Shown here: in pieces, positions 35,416 through 45,597 of the stretch
Position numbering within the stretch: the first letter of the stretch is position 1
Layout of the letters: each line of letters opens with the position of its first letter
DNA from: Neisseria sp.
Lineage (GTDB): Bacteria; Pseudomonadota; Gammaproteobacteria; Burkholderiales; Neisseriaceae
DNA length: 64,000 nucleotides
Assembly: GCF_030527965.1 (NCBI RefSeq)
Contig: NZ_JAUMZU010000010.1
Span: 31,157-95,156 of the forward strand
Direction: 5' to 3'
Program-made: the position numbers and the translations under genes
The notes under the pieces: model-generated
The model's database searches: none
What the model saw: only the letters and a program-made list of their open reading frames with translations
What the model was told of the DNA's origin: nothing

Positions 35416-36102
35416 TTAACTCATATACAAGCGGGAATACAAACGTTCGTGTTGCATCGCGCGAATGTCGCTGGCTATGCAGGCCGCACCCAGCCAAGTT
35501 AAATCGGGTTTCAGGCTTAAATCGACTGCTTCGGCGATGGCCTGACGCAATTCAAATAAAATATCTTGCCCGTCCATCTGGCTGAGCGGAATCAGCTTAA
35601 CGCCGTTGGTTACCGCGCCGACTGCAGCGTTATAGTAAAAAGCGGTCAGCGTTTGGTCTTTCGGCTGTTTGCTTATCGCTGCGAGTAAACCGAATACCAC
35701 GGGGTAAAAGCCTTGAATCTGTTTCTGTTCTAAGGCCGTCTGAAAAGCAATTAATAAATCATGTTTTTCATAGCGGGCAAAAATCTTTAATAATCTGCCG
35801 CCTAATTTGGCAGTGGCTTCGCGGATTTCCCGTGGCGCTTTATTGCTGCCGATTTTTTTATCAAGCCGGATAAGTGCTTCAATATCGGCGTTTGCTGCCG
35901 CTTCGTAAGCCAGAGCCACATAAGCGCCGTCGTTGTGAACCCAGTTTTGAAACAATTGCGTCAACACATACGATTTCAGATGCGCCGCGTTGGTCACAAT
36001 GCCTTGCTGAACAAAGGTTTCCAATCCTCCGGAATGATTGAAGCCGCCGATGGGCAGGGTGGGGTCAACCAAATGCAGCAGGGCGGTCAGCTTAGTACTC
36101 AT
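35416..36102 (-). CDS. ureF: Urease accessory protein UreF
   Basis: 228-residue activator of the UreD-UreG-urease complex. The conserved SxxFPxGxxxxSxGLE region appears as DPTLPIGGFNHSGGLETFVQQG near residues 10-31. ATG 36102 overlaps the end of ureE by 11 nt, consistent with coupled translation. The gene contains AGGCCGTCTGAA (35733-35744), which is the AG-DUS dialect and not the local one. Confidence 0.93.
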   Translation of the reverse strand: MSTKLTALLHLVDPTLPIGGFNHSGGLETFVQQGIVTNAAHLKSYVLTQLFQNWVHNDGAYVALAYEAAANADIEALIRLDKKIGSNKAPREIREATAKLGGRLLKIFARYEKHDLLIAFQTALEQKQIQGFYPVVFGLLAAISKQPKDQTLTAFYYNAAVGAVTNGVKLIPLSQMDGQDILFELRQAIAEAVDLSLKPDLTWLGAACIASDIRAMQHERLYSRLYMS

Positions 36103-36592
36103 GATGATGGTGGCCTGCGTGATGGTGGTGAGAATGGCCTCCGGCACCTTGAGCCGAATTGGCTTTCAAGGCATGGCTTAATCTGCGGCAATCCTGTTTG
36201 GGCTGAAAGCCGGCAGCCTCCAACCAAAGAAACATGGGTTTATCGTAAGGCATAATCACTTCGTTACCGTCCAGAAACAAAGGAGAATGCTTGTTGCCGA
36301 TTTCATAGCAAACCCGTGCCATATCCGGCAGTGTTTTCGGCGATAAAACAATCACTTCACTAGGCTTTATGGCAACATTAATAGCCAATTTATTATCGGC
36401 ATGAACCAAATCACCGTGCGCCAAGCGTTGGCCTTCGCGCAGCAAACGAAAGGCAACGTCACGCCCGCTGGCCGTTGTTTTTCGCAGAATACGGCGATCC
36501 GCTTCATACCATTCGATTTCTACGGTATCTCTTTCCGCTTCCGGCGGCACTGCGGTATTTTCTGGGAGAATATCTTCAATAATCAGGTTCAT
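36092..36592 (-). CDS. ureE: Urease accessory metallochaperone UreE
   Basis: 166-residue nickel chaperone. The N-terminal peptide-binding domain (residues 1-75) and the C-terminal metal-binding domain are recognisable, with GNKHSPLFLDGNEVIMPYD carrying the conserved His. The tail HSHHHHAGHHHHEY is His-rich and should bind additional nickel. It starts 56 nt past the ureBC stop. Confidence 0.94.
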   Translation of the reverse strand: MNLIIEDILPENTAVPPEAERDTVEIEWYEADRRILRKTTASGRDVAFRLLREGQRLAHGDLVHADNKLAINVAIKPSEVIVLSPKTLPDMARVCYEIGNKHSPLFLDGNEVIMPYDKPMFLWLEAAGFQPKQDCRRLSHALKANSAQGAGGHSHHHHAGHHHHEY

Positions 36593-36648
36593 AGGTATCT
36601 ACTTATCAATGCAATATTCAAGCATGCAAAAAATCATTTTTGGGTTGG

Positions 36649-38700
36649 TTAGAACAAGAAATAGCGTTGTCCCAAAGGGAGTTTGGAGGCAGGTTCGCAG
36701 ATGATGTGCTCACCGCTAACGCATACTTGATAGCGCTCCGGATCAACGGTGATTTCCGGCATAGCGTTGTTGTGCACCAAATCTTTTTTGCCGATATTGC
36801 GGCAATTTTCCACTGCAATAGTTTGTTTTTTCAGGCCGTATTTTTCACGGATATTGGCTTCAACGGCGGCTTTCGATACGAACAGCACCGCTGTTTCTGT
36901 TACCGCATGCCCGTGTGCGCCAAACATCGGACGGTAGATAACCGGTTGTGGCGTCGGGATGCTTGCGTTTGGATCACCCATGCGGGCGTAGCTGATGAAA
37001 CCGTTTTTAATGATGATTTCCGGTTTAACGCCGAAAAACGCCGGTTTCCACAATACGATATCGGCCATTTTCCCCACTTCAATCGAGCCGACATGCTGGC
37101 TGATGCCGTGCGCAATCGCCGGATTAATCGTGTATTTCGCGATATAACGTTTAATCCGAAAGTTATCGCTGTCTTGTTCGTCTTCAGGTAAGGCGCCGCG
37201 TTGCTGCTTCATTTTGTCGGCCGTTTGCCAAGTGCGTAAAATCACTTCGGCAGGGCGCCCCATTGCTTGTGAATCCGAACTCATGATGGAAAAAACACCC
37301 ATATCATGCAGAATATCTTCGGCGGCGATGGTTTCTGGGCGGATGCGGCTGTCGGCAAAAGCCACGTCTTCTGCCACGCGTTTATCCAAGTGGTGGCACA
37401 CCATCAGCATATCCAAATGTTCGTCGATGGTATTGACGGTATAAGGGCGCGTCGGGTTGGTAGAGGCGGGCAATACGTTGGGATACATGGCGGCTTTGAT
37501 AATATCGGGGGCATGACCGCCGCCGGCGCCTTCGGTGTGAAACGTATGGATAACCCGCCCGTCAATCGCTTTCATGGTGTCTTCCAGAAAGCCGCCTTCG
37601 TTGAGCGTATCGGTGTGAATGGCGATTTGAACATCCATTTCGTCGGCTACTGTCAGGCTGGCATCAATGACTGCGGCCGTAGCGCCCCAGTCTTCATGGA
37701 TTTTCAGCCCCAGTGCGCCCGCTTCGATTTGCTCGCGCAGGGGAGCGACGGAAGCGCAATTGCCTTTGCCGAAAAAGCCGAGATTCACAGGATAGGCTTC
37801 TGCGGCTTGCAACATGCGCTGCAAATTCCATGCGCCCGGTGTAACCGTGGTGGCGTTGGTGCCGTCGGCCGGGCCGGTGCCGCCGCCAATCATAGTTGTG
37901 ATGCCGCTTTCTATCGAATGGGCGATTTGCTGTGGGCAAATATTATGGATGTGCGTATCAATACCGCCGGCGGTAGCAATCAAATGTGCACCGTTGTGCA
38001 CTTCGGTTGCCGCGCCGATAATCATATTGGGTGTTACGCCGTCCATCGTGTCGGGATTGCCCGCTTGGCCTATGCCAGCAATCTTGCCGTTACGCATGCC
38101 GATATCGGCTTTAATAATGCCAGAGTGATCGATAATGACGACATTGGTAATCACAAAATCCAAAACGTTTTCATCTGCACGCGGTGCGGTAGCCGATTGC
38201 GCCATGCCGTCGCGTACGGATTTCCCGCCGCCGAATTTGCATTCGTCGCCATAGGTCAACAAGTCTTGTTCGATGGTGGCAAATAGATTGGTATCGGCCA
38301 AACGGATTTTGTCGCCAACCGTCGGGCCGTAGGTGGCGATATATTGGGCACGCGGGATGGTGAGTGCGGCCTTGCCGTCGGTTTTCGGTATGGCGACTTG
38401 CCCGTTCACACGGTTATGAAAGCCATGCAGGTTTTGATTACCGCCGAAAGCGACCAGCTCAACTGTTTTGCGCTCGCCCGGCTCGAAGCGTACCGCATTG
38501 CCGCTCGGGATATTCAAGCGGAAACCTTTGCTTTGTTCGCGATCGAATTGCAGCGCCGGATTGGTTTCATAAAAATGAAAGTGGGAGCCCACTTGAATCG
38601 GACGATCGCCAAGATTCACCACTTCTAATATGCGAGTAGCCCGATTGAGATTCGCGGCGATATCGCCTTGTGAAGGAAGGTATTCTCCGGGTTTCATCAT
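36649..38700 (-). CDS. ureC: Urease beta-alpha fusion (UreB and UreC in one chain)
   Basis: Single open frame of 683 residues joining both larger urease subunits. Residues 1 to about 105 are UreB ([43 protein letters not shown]). A linker of roughly 8 residues leads to UreC from about 113 ([16 protein letters not shown]). Catalytic residues are intact: nickel ligands His250, His252, His362 and His388, carbamylated Lys333 (GLKIHEDWG), Asp476 (SSDSQAMGR), and flap Cys435-His436. [14 protein letters not shown] has Asn where many ureases have Phe. Separate UreB (about 106) and UreC (about 567) sum to nearly this length. Since no stop or start separates them, the fusion is direct. Confidence 0.95.
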   Translation of the reverse strand: MMKPGEYLPSQGDIAANLNRATRILEVVNLGDRPIQVGSHFHFYETNPALQFDREQSKGFRLNIPSGNAVRFEPGERKTVELVAFGGNQNLHGFHNRVNGQVAIPKTDGKAALTIPRAQYIATYGPTVGDKIRLADTNLFATIEQDLLTYGDECKFGGGKSVRDGMAQSATAPRADENVLDFVITNVVIIDHSGIIKADIGMRNGKIAGIGQAGNPDTMDGVTPNMIIGAATEVHNGAHLIATAGGIDTHIHNICPQQIAHSIESGITTMIGGGTGPADGTNATTVTPGAWNLQRMLQAAEAYPVNLGFFGKGNCASVAPLREQIEAGALGLKIHEDWGATAAVIDASLTVADEMDVQIAIHTDTLNEGGFLEDTMKAIDGRVIHTFHTEGAGGGHAPDIIKAAMYPNVLPASTNPTRPYTVNTIDEHLDMLMVCHHLDKRVAEDVAFADSRIRPETIAAEDILHDMGVFSIMSSDSQAMGRPAEVILRTWQTADKMKQQRGALPEDEQDSDNFRIKRYIAKYTINPAIAHGISQHVGSIEVGKMADIVLWKPAFFGVKPEIIIKNGFISYARMGDPNASIPTPQPVIYRPMFGAHGHAVTETAVLFVSKAAVEANIREKYGLKKQTIAVENCRNIGKKDLVHNNAMPEITVDPERYQVCVSGEHIICEPASKLPLGQRYFLF

Positions 38701-38786
38701 ATTTTTTCTTTCTTTGTAAATCTTAGAGCTTGTCTGAAATCATGTGGATTCAGGCATTTATCTATAGTGTTTATCGCCCGCATTGA

Positions 38787-39089
38787 TTAACGAATCGGCT
38801 GGTGCACCGTTACCAATTTGGTGCCGTCGGGGAAAGTCGCTTCAATCTGCACTTCGTGCACCATATCGGCCACGCCGTCCATCACATCGTTTGCCGTCAG
38901 AAGGGTGGCACCGTATTGCATCAGTTCGGCCACGCTCATGCCATCTCGAGCGGCTTCTTGCAAATGGCTGGAAACATAGGCGATGGCTTCCGGATAGTTC
39001 AGCTTCAAACCGCGTGCACGACGTTTGGCAGCCAATTCTCCTGCCAGAAACAACATCAATTTTTCTTGTTCGCGAGATGTTAAGTGCAT
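38787..39089 (-). CDS. ureA: Urease gamma subunit
   Basis: 100-residue small subunit of urease, starting at ATG 39089 (AAGAAAGATACC upstream). [40 protein letters not shown] and the C-terminal [21 protein letters not shown] are family signatures. It is the first gene of the ure block. Unlike Helicobacter, where gamma and beta are fused, here gamma is free and beta is fused to alpha. Confidence 0.97.
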   Translation of the reverse strand: MHLTSREQEKLMLFLAGELAAKRRARGLKLNYPEAIAYVSSHLQEAARDGMSVAELMQYGATLLTANDVMDGVADMVHEVQIEATFPDGTKLVTVHQPIR

Positions 39090-39172
39090 GAAGGTATCTT
39101 TCTTTCTTTTAGTATGAAAACGTTGATGGGTAAAACCACCATCATTATTCGAGTGGTTGGGGCTTTGAAAGG

Positions 39173-39218
39173 ATAGTACACAGGTCAAGAAAGATTGTCG
39201 ACAATTTTACATTGTAAA
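39173..39218 (-). promoter_or_regulatory. Candidate ure promoter with abutting palindromes
   Basis: Minus strand: -35 TCGACA (39196-39201), 17-nt spacer, -10 TACTAT (39173-39178), about 85 nt before ureA. The -35 lies inside the perfect 12-nt palindrome ATTGTCGACAAT (39194-39205). A second palindrome TTTACATTGTAAA (39206-39218) directly abuts it. This looks like an operator for a dimeric regulator, but I cannot name it. Confidence 0.45.
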
Positions 39219-39307
39219 TTTATGAAATGATTGAATCGGAAGGTAATTAAATAAATCAGGCTGTTTTAGGCATCAGGTGTCATTCGTAATTTGATGGGTT
39301 TGGGCAA

Positions 39308-39357
39308 ACAAATGCCTGTCTGAAAGCTTTGCATCGGCGTTTCAGACAGGCATTTGT
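39308..39357. terminator. Paired-DUS hairpin upstream of ureA
   Basis: Arms 39308-39325 and 39340-39357 (ACAAATGCCTGTCTGAAA and complement). Together with the next hairpin it separates alaS from the ure block. Confidence 0.65.
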
Positions 39358-39430
39358 TTTTGTCTTTTGATAGTTAAGCTATTGATATGGTAAATATTCT
39401 GATTGAAAAATTCTTTTGACTACAATCGCT

Positions 39431-39467
39431 AAAAAGGCTGTCTGAAAACATTTCAGACAGCCTTTTT
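39431..39467. terminator. Paired-DUS-variant hairpin after alaS
   Basis: Arms 39431-39447 and 39451-39467 built on AGGCTGTCTGAA, with A-rich and T-rich ends. It begins about 20 nt past the alaS stop and is its likely terminator. Confidence 0.7.
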
Positions 39468-39488
39468 ATTGTGAAAAAACGGTAACGA

Positions 39489-42413
39489 TCAGATCAGTTT
39501 TGCGTTAACCCAATCAGCTACGCTTGCCAATGTCTGCGGCAATTTGTCGGCATCTGTGCCGCCTGCCTGCGCCAAATCCGGTCGGCCGCCGCCTTTGCCG
39601 CCAACTTGTTCGGCGGCAAATTTAACCAAATCGCCGGCTTTGATTTTTGCGGTCAGCGGTTTGGAAACGCCGGCACACAGAGCCACTTTACCGTCGTTTA
39701 CCGATGCCAGTAAAACCACGGCTTTATCAGATTTGCCGGTTAAGTCGGTTACGATATCGCGCAAGGCGCCTGCATCTGCCTCGATTTGTGTAGCGACCAA
39801 CAAAGCACTGCCCAAGTCTTTAGCGTTGTCGAGCAGTTTGGCGCCGGCATGTTTAGCCAGTTCGGTTTTTGCCGCTTGCAGAGCTTTCTCAAGCTGCTTG
39901 GTGCGTTCGGAGCCTGTCTGAATTTTTGTCAGCACGTCTTTTTCGGTTTGTGCTTTTACTTCGGCAATAATGTCTTTCAGTAGGCGCTCTTGATTTTGCG
40001 CCCATGCCAAAGCGGCTTGGCCGGTAATCGCTTCGACGCGGCGGATGCCGGCGGCAATACCGCCTTCGCTGATGATTTTGAAGCAGCCGATATCGCCGGT
40101 GCGTGCAACGTGCGTGCCACCGCAGAGCTCGGTGGAATATTGATCCATTGTTACCACGCGCACGAAGTCGCCGTATTTTTCGCCAAACAGCATCATGGCG
40201 CCGGTTTTCTGGGCTTCTTCCATGCTCATGGTTTCGATGCGGACGGGCACGTTTTGCATAATGGCATGTAAAACCCGACGTTCCACTTCGGCGATTTCTT
40301 CCGCGCTGATGGCTTGCGGATGGGAAATGTCGAAGCGGGTCAGCTCGGCATTTTGCAGCGAACCTTTTTGTTCGACATGCGTACCCAATACCTCGCGCAG
40401 GGCTTGGTGCATTAGGTGGGTTACGCTGTGATTTTTTGTAATAGCATCACGGATGTGTTCGTTTACTTGAGCCACAACGCTGTCGCCGACCTTCAGGCTG
40501 CCTGAAACCACCCCGCCGAATTGTCCGTGCACCGAGGCTTTGATTTTTTGCGTATCAACCACCTCAAACCGGTGTTCTCCGCTGAAAATGTAGCCTACAT
40601 CACCAACTTGCCCGCCGCTTTCCGCATAAAACGGGGTGTGATCGAGCACGACAATACCGCTTTCGCCTGCCTGTAATTCATCAACCGCTTCGCTGCCTTT
40701 ATACAAAGCCAAAATGGTCGCTTCGCATTCGCGTTTGTCATAGCCGTGAAACTGGCTGTCGGCGCCGTTGTAGGCAACTTGGGCGTTGGCTTTGAAGCTT
40801 TGCGCGGCGCGGGCGCGGTTGCGCTGAGCCTCCATTTCACGTTCAAAGCCTTCTTCGTCTAATTCAATACCTAATTCCCGTGCCATATCGGCTGTTAAGT
40901 CGTAAGGAAAACCGTAGGTATCGTAGAGTTTGAACACCATATCGCCGGGCATAATCAATTTGCTGTTGGCAATGTTTTCGCGAACATAGCGTTCCAAGGC
41001 AAGGGCATAGGGATATTTGGGATACTGTGAAAGATCGTCGGCTTTGCGTAAATCGGCAAGCTCGGCTGCATTCAGGGCATCGTTGAAATCCAGCACGATG
41101 CTTTCGTTCAGGCTGTTGGCCACGTTGGGGCGAATCACAATTTGCTTATTGCCGCTATGCGAGCGGGAAGCAGCGGTAAATGCGGTGCCTTCTTCTGTGG
41201 AGAGGCTCAAAGGCGAGCCGGCACCATCGGCAGGCAACAAGCTTTCTAATTTTAAAAACTTCATGCCAAACCAAACTTGGTTAAACAAGCCCATGCCTTT
41301 TTCCAGCGTTTCTCCGAAACGGGTTTCTTCACCGCGCAAGGCTTCCATAATTTGCGTTTGCTTTTCTTTCAGCTCGGGATAGGCCGCGCCCATTTCTTTA
41401 ACCAAATCGGGCACCAGTTTGTAGAAAAACGGTTGTTTCTGACCGAGCTTGTAGCCGTGGCGTACGGCACGGCGGATAATGCGGCGCAATACATAACCGC
41501 GGCCTTCATTGCCCGGCATCACGCCGTCGGCAATCAGGAAGGAGCAGGCGCGGATATGGTCTGCAATCACTTTCAGGCTCGGCTGCTCCATCGTGAATTC
41601 AATACCGGTTTCACGGGCGGCGGCTTTAAGCAGGTTTTCAAACAAATCGATTTCATAATTGCTGTTAACGTGCTGCATCACCGCGGCCATACGCTCCAAG
41701 CCCATGCCGGTATCAACGGAAGGCTTGGGCAGCGGGTTCATATTGCCGGCTTCGTCGCGGTTGAACTGCATGAATACGCAATTCCAGATTTCGATGAAAC
41801 GGTCGCCGTCTTCTTCAGGGCTTCCCGGCGGGCCACCCCAGATGTGGTCGCCGTGGTCGTAGAAAATTTCGGAGCAGGGGCCGCAAGGGCCGGTGTCGCC
41901 CATTTGCCAGAAGTTGTCGGAGGCATACTTGGCACCTTTGTTGTCGCCGATGCGGATGATTTTTTCCGCCGGCATGCCGATTTCGTTGAGCCAAATATTG
42001 TAAGCTTCTTCGTCTTCAGCATAAACGGTGGCCAAAAGCTTTTCTTTCGGCAGGTTCAGCCACTCGGAGCCGGTTAGAAATTCCCATGCAAAATGAATCG
42101 CATCGCGTTTGAAATAATCGCCGAAAGAGAAATTGCCCATCATTTCAAAGAATGTGTGATGGCGGGCGGTATAGCCGACATTTTCCAAGTCGTTATGCTT
42201 GCCGCCGGCGCGCACGCATTTTTGCGCGGTGGTTGCGCGGCTGTATGGGCGTTTGTCGAAGCCGAGAAAAACATCTTTAAATTGGTTCATGCCGGCATTG
42301 GTAAAAAGCAGGGTAGGGTCGTTATGCGGCACCAGGCTAGACGAACGAACAATGGTGTGGCCTTTTGATTCGAAGAATTTCAGGAATTTTTGGCGAAGTT
42401 CTGCTGTTTTCAT
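39489..42413 (-). CDS. alaS: Alanyl-tRNA synthetase with an extra internal segment
   Basis: Charges tRNA-Ala and edits mischarged Ser/Gly. At 974 residues it is about 100 longer than usual bacterial AlaRS (about 875). Class II aminoacylation motifs are near the N-terminus ([36 protein letters not shown]). The editing domain has [12 protein letters not shown] and the zinc-site Cys-His of [14 protein letters not shown], and the C-Ala domain ends with [15 protein letters not shown]. Residues about 379-487 (nt 40953-41279) interrupt the region between [11 protein letters not shown] and [14 protein letters not shown], where other AlaRS have a few residues. The frame stays open and catalytic motifs are intact. 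Confidence 0.95.
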   Translation of the reverse strand: MKTAELRQKFLKFFESKGHTIVRSSSLVPHNDPTLLFTNAGMNQFKDVFLGFDKRPYSRATTAQKCVRAGGKHNDLENVGYTARHHTFFEMMGNFSFGDYFKRDAIHFAWEFLTGSEWLNLPKEKLLATVYAEDEEAYNIWLNEIGMPAEKIIRIGDNKGAKYASDNFWQMGDTGPCGPCSEIFYDHGDHIWGGPPGSPEEDGDRFIEIWNCVFMQFNRDEAGNMNPLPKPSVDTGMGLERMAAVMQHVNSNYEIDLFENLLKAAARETGIEFTMEQPSLKVIADHIRACSFLIADGVMPGNEGRGYVLRRIIRRAVRHGYKLGQKQPFFYKLVPDLVKEMGAAYPELKEKQTQIMEALRGEETRFGETLEKGMGLFNQVWFGMKFLKLESLLPADGAGSPLSLSTEEGTAFTAASRSHSGNKQIVIRPNVANSLNESIVLDFNDALNAAELADLRKADDLSQYPKYPYALALERYVRENIANSKLIMPGDMVFKLYDTYGFPYDLTADMARELGIELDEEGFEREMEAQRNRARAAQSFKANAQVAYNGADSQFHGYDKRECEATILALYKGSEAVDELQAGESGIVVLDHTPFYAESGGQVGDVGYIFSGEHRFEVVDTQKIKASVHGQFGGVVSGSLKVGDSVVAQVNEHIRDAITKNHSVTHLMHQALREVLGTHVEQKGSLQNAELTRFDISHPQAISAEEIAEVERRVLHAIMQNVPVRIETMSMEEAQKTGAMMLFGEKYGDFVRVVTMDQYSTELCGGTHVARTGDIGCFKIISEGGIAAGIRRVEAITGQAALAWAQNQERLLKDIIAEVKAQTEKDVLTKIQTGSERTKQLEKALQAAKTELAKHAGAKLLDNAKDLGSALLVATQIEADAGALRDIVTDLTGKSDKAVVLLASVNDGKVALCAGVSKPLTAKIKAGDLVKFAAEQVGGKGGGRPDLAQAGGTDADKLPQTLASVADWVNAKLI

Positions 42414-42441
42414 AGTAATTTCTGGGTATGGGTTGAAACGG

Positions 42442-42482
42442 TTTCAGACAGGCATTTTGCTTATGAACATGCCTGTCTGAAA
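42442..42482. terminator. Paired-DUS hairpin between alaS and glyA
   Basis: Arms TTTCAGACAGGCAT (42442-42455) and complement (42469-42482). It lies upstream of both divergent genes, so it is not a terminator of either; it may block read-through or serve only for DNA uptake. Confidence 0.5.
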
Positions 42483-42580
42483 AACTGGAAAAATATTTTG
42501 TAATCTTACCGCAGTTTTGATATGACGCCTATCCTGAAACAGAGGGTTTTGCAAGCTGCCGGCGGGTATTTGTCATATTG

Positions 42581-42609
42581 TTGACAATCCAGATGGAAAG
42601 ATTCAGAAT
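42581..42609 (+). promoter_or_regulatory. Candidate glyA promoter
   Basis: Perfect -35 TTGACA (42581-42586), 17-nt spacer and -10 CAGAAT (42604-42609). It lies 86 nt upstream of glyA. Confidence 0.55.
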
Positions 42610-42695
42610 CCGCACAGTTTTTGCAATCTGCCGGATTGTGATTTTCTAAATATTTTATTCCTTATCCCGCTACTTATTAATGAAAAGGTCAAATT

Positions 42696-43946
42696 ATGTT
42701 CTCAAAAAGCGTAACCATTGCAAAATATGATCCGGAGCTGGCGGCGGCTATTGCCGACGAAGTTCAGCGCCAGCAAGACCATATCGAATTAATCGCTTCG
42801 GAAAACTATGTAAGCTGCGCCGTGATGGAAGCTCAGGGCAGCCAACTGACTAACAAATATGCCGAAGGCTATCCGAACAAACGTTATTATGGCGGCTGCG
42901 AATATGTAGACGTAGCCGAACAGCTGGCAATCGATCGTGTGAAAAAATTGTTTGGTGCTGAATATGCCAACGTACAGCCGCATTCCGGCTCGCAAGCCAA
43001 TCAGGCCGTTTATGCTTCCGTGCTGAAACCGGGCGACACGATTCTTGGCATGAGTTTGGCGCACGGCGGCCATTTGACTCACGGTGCATCGGTTAACATT
43101 TCCGGCAAACTTTACAACGCGATTACTTATGGTTTGGATGAAAACGAAGTGTTGGATTATGCCGAAGTAGAGCGTTTGGCTTTGGAGCATAAACCGAAGA
43201 TGATTGTGGCGGGTGCTTCTGCCTATGCCTTGCAAATCGATTGGGCGAAATTCCGCGAAATCGCGGATAAAGTGGGTGCTTATTTGTTTGTTGATATGGC
43301 GCATTATGCGGGCTTGGTCGCTGGCGGCGAATATCCGAATCCGGTGCCGTTTGCCGATTTTGTGACCACGACCACGCACAAAACCTTGCGCGGCCCGCGC
43401 GGCGGCGTGATTCTGTGCCGCGACAATACGCATGAAAAAGCCCTGAATTCGGCTATTTTCCCAAGTTTGCAAGGCGGCCCGCTGATGCACGTGATTGCGG
43501 CCAAAGCGGTAGCGTTTAAAGAGGCATTGGAACCCGAGTTTAAAGAATACGCCAAACAAGTGAAAATCAATGCGGCCGCGATGGCGGAAGAATTGGTTAA
43601 ACGTGGTTTACGCATTATTTCTGGCCGCACTGAAAGCCATGTGTTTTTAGTTGATCTGCGCGCTAAAAATATCACCGGCAAGGCGGCTGAAGAAGCTTTG
43701 GGTAAAGCTCATATTACGATTAATAAAAACGCGATTCCAAACGATCCTGAAAAACCGTTTGTGACCTCCGGCGTTCGCGTTGGTGCGGCGGCCATTACCA
43801 CTCGCGGCTTTAAAGAGGCCGACGCCCGTGAATTGGCTAATCTGGTCGCTGATGTTTTGGAGAACCCGCAAGACGAAGCTACGCTGAAACGTGTTGCTCA
43901 AGCAGCAACGGCTTTGTGCGCTAAATATCCGGTTTACGGCGCTTAA
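42696..43946 (+). CDS. glyA: Serine hydroxymethyltransferase
   Basis: PLP enzyme interconverting serine and glycine while charging tetrahydrofolate with one-carbon units. The 416-residue protein has the start region [19 protein letters not shown], the glycine-rich [19 protein letters not shown], and the PLP lysine in [15 protein letters not shown] at about 231. ATG 42696 follows GAAAAGG. It is followed by a DUS hairpin and appears monocistronic. Confidence 0.97.
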   Translation: MFSKSVTIAKYDPELAAAIADEVQRQQDHIELIASENYVSCAVMEAQGSQLTNKYAEGYPNKRYYGGCEYVDVAEQLAIDRVKKLFGAEYANVQPHSGSQANQAVYASVLKPGDTILGMSLAHGGHLTHGASVNISGKLYNAITYGLDENEVLDYAEVERLALEHKPKMIVAGASAYALQIDWAKFREIADKVGAYLFVDMAHYAGLVAGGEYPNPVPFADFVTTTTHKTLRGPRGGVILCRDNTHEKALNSAIFPSLQGGPLMHVIAAKAVAFKEALEPEFKEYAKQVKINAAAMAEELVKRGLRIISGRTESHVFLVDLRAKNITGKAAEEALGKAHITINKNAIPNDPEKPFVTSGVRVGAAAITTRGFKEADARELANLVADVLENPQDEATLKRVAQAATALCAKYPVYGA

Positions 43947-43970
43947 TCACTGTTTATCTATAAAACCGGT

Positions 43971-44007
43971 AAAAATGCCTGTCTGAAAATTTCAGACAGG
44001 CATTTTT
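43971..44007. terminator. Paired-DUS hairpin after glyA
   Basis: Perfect 18-bp arms, 43971-43988 and 43990-44007 (AAAAATGCCTGTCTGAAA and complement), with a 1-nt centre and a terminal T-run. Confidence 0.75.
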
Positions 44008-44024
44008 TATAACATTCAATAACA

Positions 44025-44092
44025 AAACTAGTCTTTGCTGTTATATATCAAATCGATTGTTATTTATTGCTTTACCTTTGAATGAAACTAGT
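44025..44092. repeat. AAACTAGT direct repeat upstream of dalD
   Basis: AAACTAGT occurs at 44025-44032 and 44085-44092, exactly 60 bp apart. Each copy holds the palindrome ACTAGT. The region is upstream of dalD, so the repeats could be operator sites; the second lies next to a TATAGA that may be a -10. Confidence 0.4.
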
Positions 44093-44223
44093 ATAGAGGC
44101 TTGGCTTTTTATGCTAATCATGCAACAATCATAGGCAATCAACCATCATCGTTTCCCTTAAATTTAATCACGTTTCGGCGTGTTAGATTTGTCAACCTCA
44201 AGTTTTCACAAGGAGTATACATA

Positions 44224-45591
44224 ATGAGTAAAAACACTTGGCTTCATATCGGTTTGGGCAGTTTTCATCGCGGCCATCAGGCATGGTATCTCAATGAATT
44301 GATTAAGCAGGGCGACGATAGTTGGAGTATTGCAGCGGGTAATATCCGCGATGATAGCGAGCATACCATTCAAGCCTTATCGGCGCAGAATGGCGAATAT
44401 GTATTGGAAACCATCAGCCCGAGCGACGAGCGCCAATATGAGGTGATCAAATCCATTCAAAAACTGATTCCTTGGCAGGCCGATTTGGCACCGTTGATTG
44501 ACGAAGGCGCTAAGCCCTCGACCAAAGTGATTGCCTTTACCGTAACCGAATCCGGCTATTATCTCGACAGCAATTTCAAACTGGTTCAAAACGATCCCGC
44601 ATTGAAAGCCGATTTGGCAGGTGGCAATCAGACCATCTACGGCATCATCGCCAAAATCCTTAAAAAACGCATGCAGCTCGCTGATGGCGATGTAACTTTG
44701 CTCTGCTGCGACAATGTGCGCCACAACGGCGAGCGGTTTCACGACGGCTTGGTTGAGTTTCTCGGCCTGACCGGGCAAAACGACATTGCTGAATGGATGA
44801 AAACACACGTTACTACGCCCAACACCATGGTTGACCGCATCGTGCCGCGCCCGGCAGAAGATTTGCCTGCGCGGATTAAAGAGAAAACCGGCATTTCCGA
44901 TAAAGCACCGGTGATGGGCGAATCGTTTATTCAATGGGTTATCGAAGATAATTTCAAAGATAACGTGCGCCCTGCGTTGGAAAAAGTTGGTGTAGAGCTG
45001 GTTGAATCGGTTATTCCCTATGAAGAAGCGAAAATCCGCGTGTTGAACGTGCCGCATGCGGCGATTGCTTGGGCCGGTACGCTGCTGGGCGAGTTGTACA
45101 TCCACGATAGCACCAATCTTGATACGGTAAGAAAAATCGCCTACGATTATGTAACCGAAGATGTGATTCCCAGTCTAGGTAATGAATTGATTGATTTGGG
45201 TAAATATCGCGATGTCGTGTTGGATCGTTTTACCAACCCTCACATCAAAGATACCAATCAGCGCGTTGCAGCCGACGGCTTCTCCAAAATTCCGGCGCAA
45301 ATTCAGCCGACTTTGATCGAGCGTTTCAAACAAGGAGCACGCCCCGCCGCCACTGCCAAATTGCCCGCTCTGTTTTTCATATTTATGGAGCGTTGGCACC
45401 AAGGCAAATTGCCGTTTACCTACCAAGACGGCATTCTCGACGAAGCGGCCGTGCATGCCATGTATGAATCCGCCGATCCGGTTCATGTGTTTGCCAGCGA
45501 TAAGGCTTTGTTTGGCGAATTGGCCGGAAAACCTGAATTTGAAGCGCTGTTGCGCGAGCAGGTCGATGAAGTTCGCAAGCTGGTAGGATAA
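44224..45591 (+). CDS. dalD: D-arabinitol 4-dehydrogenase
   Basis: Long-chain polyol dehydrogenase that oxidises D-arabinitol to D-xylulose with NAD+. The 455-residue protein begins [20 protein letters not shown], and has [15 protein letters not shown] and the catalytic Lys region [26 protein letters not shown]. It resembles Klebsiella DalD across its length rather than mannitol or fructuronate dehydrogenases. A strong AAGGAG site precedes ATG 44224; the upstream frame extension is not needed. The xylulokinase gene follows, completing the entry into the pentose phosphate pathway. Confidence 0.92.
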   Translation: MSKNTWLHIGLGSFHRGHQAWYLNELIKQGDDSWSIAAGNIRDDSEHTIQALSAQNGEYVLETISPSDERQYEVIKSIQKLIPWQADLAPLIDEGAKPSTKVIAFTVTESGYYLDSNFKLVQNDPALKADLAGGNQTIYGIIAKILKKRMQLADGDVTLLCCDNVRHNGERFHDGLVEFLGLTGQNDIAEWMKTHVTTPNTMVDRIVPRPAEDLPARIKEKTGISDKAPVMGESFIQWVIEDNFKDNVRPALEKVGVELVESVIPYEEAKIRVLNVPHAAIAWAGTLLGELYIHDSTNLDTVRKIAYDYVTEDVIPSLGNELIDLGKYRDVVLDRFTNPHIKDTNQRVAADGFSKIPAQIQPTLIERFKQGARPAATAKLPALFFIFMERWHQGKLPFTYQDGILDEAAVHAMYESADPVHVFASDKALFGELAGKPEFEALLREQVDEVRKLVG

Positions 45592-45597
45592 TCAAAT

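Larger units (their letters stand above)
39090..39488. other. Intergenic region between alaS and ureA, 399 nt
   Basis: No gene is seen. It contains the candidate ure promoter with a palindrome pair (39173-39218) and two DUS hairpins (39308-39357 and 39431-39467). The remainder is AT-rich. Confidence 0.75.

Noticed and set aside
37306..38286. 326-residue open frame on the plus strand opposite ureC
   Set aside because: It lies fully inside the ureBC coding sequence in antisense and has no domain signature.
36649..38700. UreB-UreC fusion as a simple missed stop codon
   Set aside because: The join is in frame over a short linker, and no Shine-Dalgarno or start codon typical of a separate ureC is seen, so I keep it as a real fusion pending read support.
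40953..41279. Intein in alaS
   Set aside because: The extra segment has no N-terminal Cys/Ser splice block and no terminal His-Asn followed by Cys/Ser/Thr, and is far shorter than a typical intein.
41277..42077. 266-residue open frame on the plus strand opposite alaS
   Set aside because: An antisense shadow of alaS with no start signal or recognised fold.
44224..45591. Mannitol or fructuronate dehydrogenase
   Set aside because: The start and core segments match DalD more closely, and xylulokinase and a polyol permease follow.
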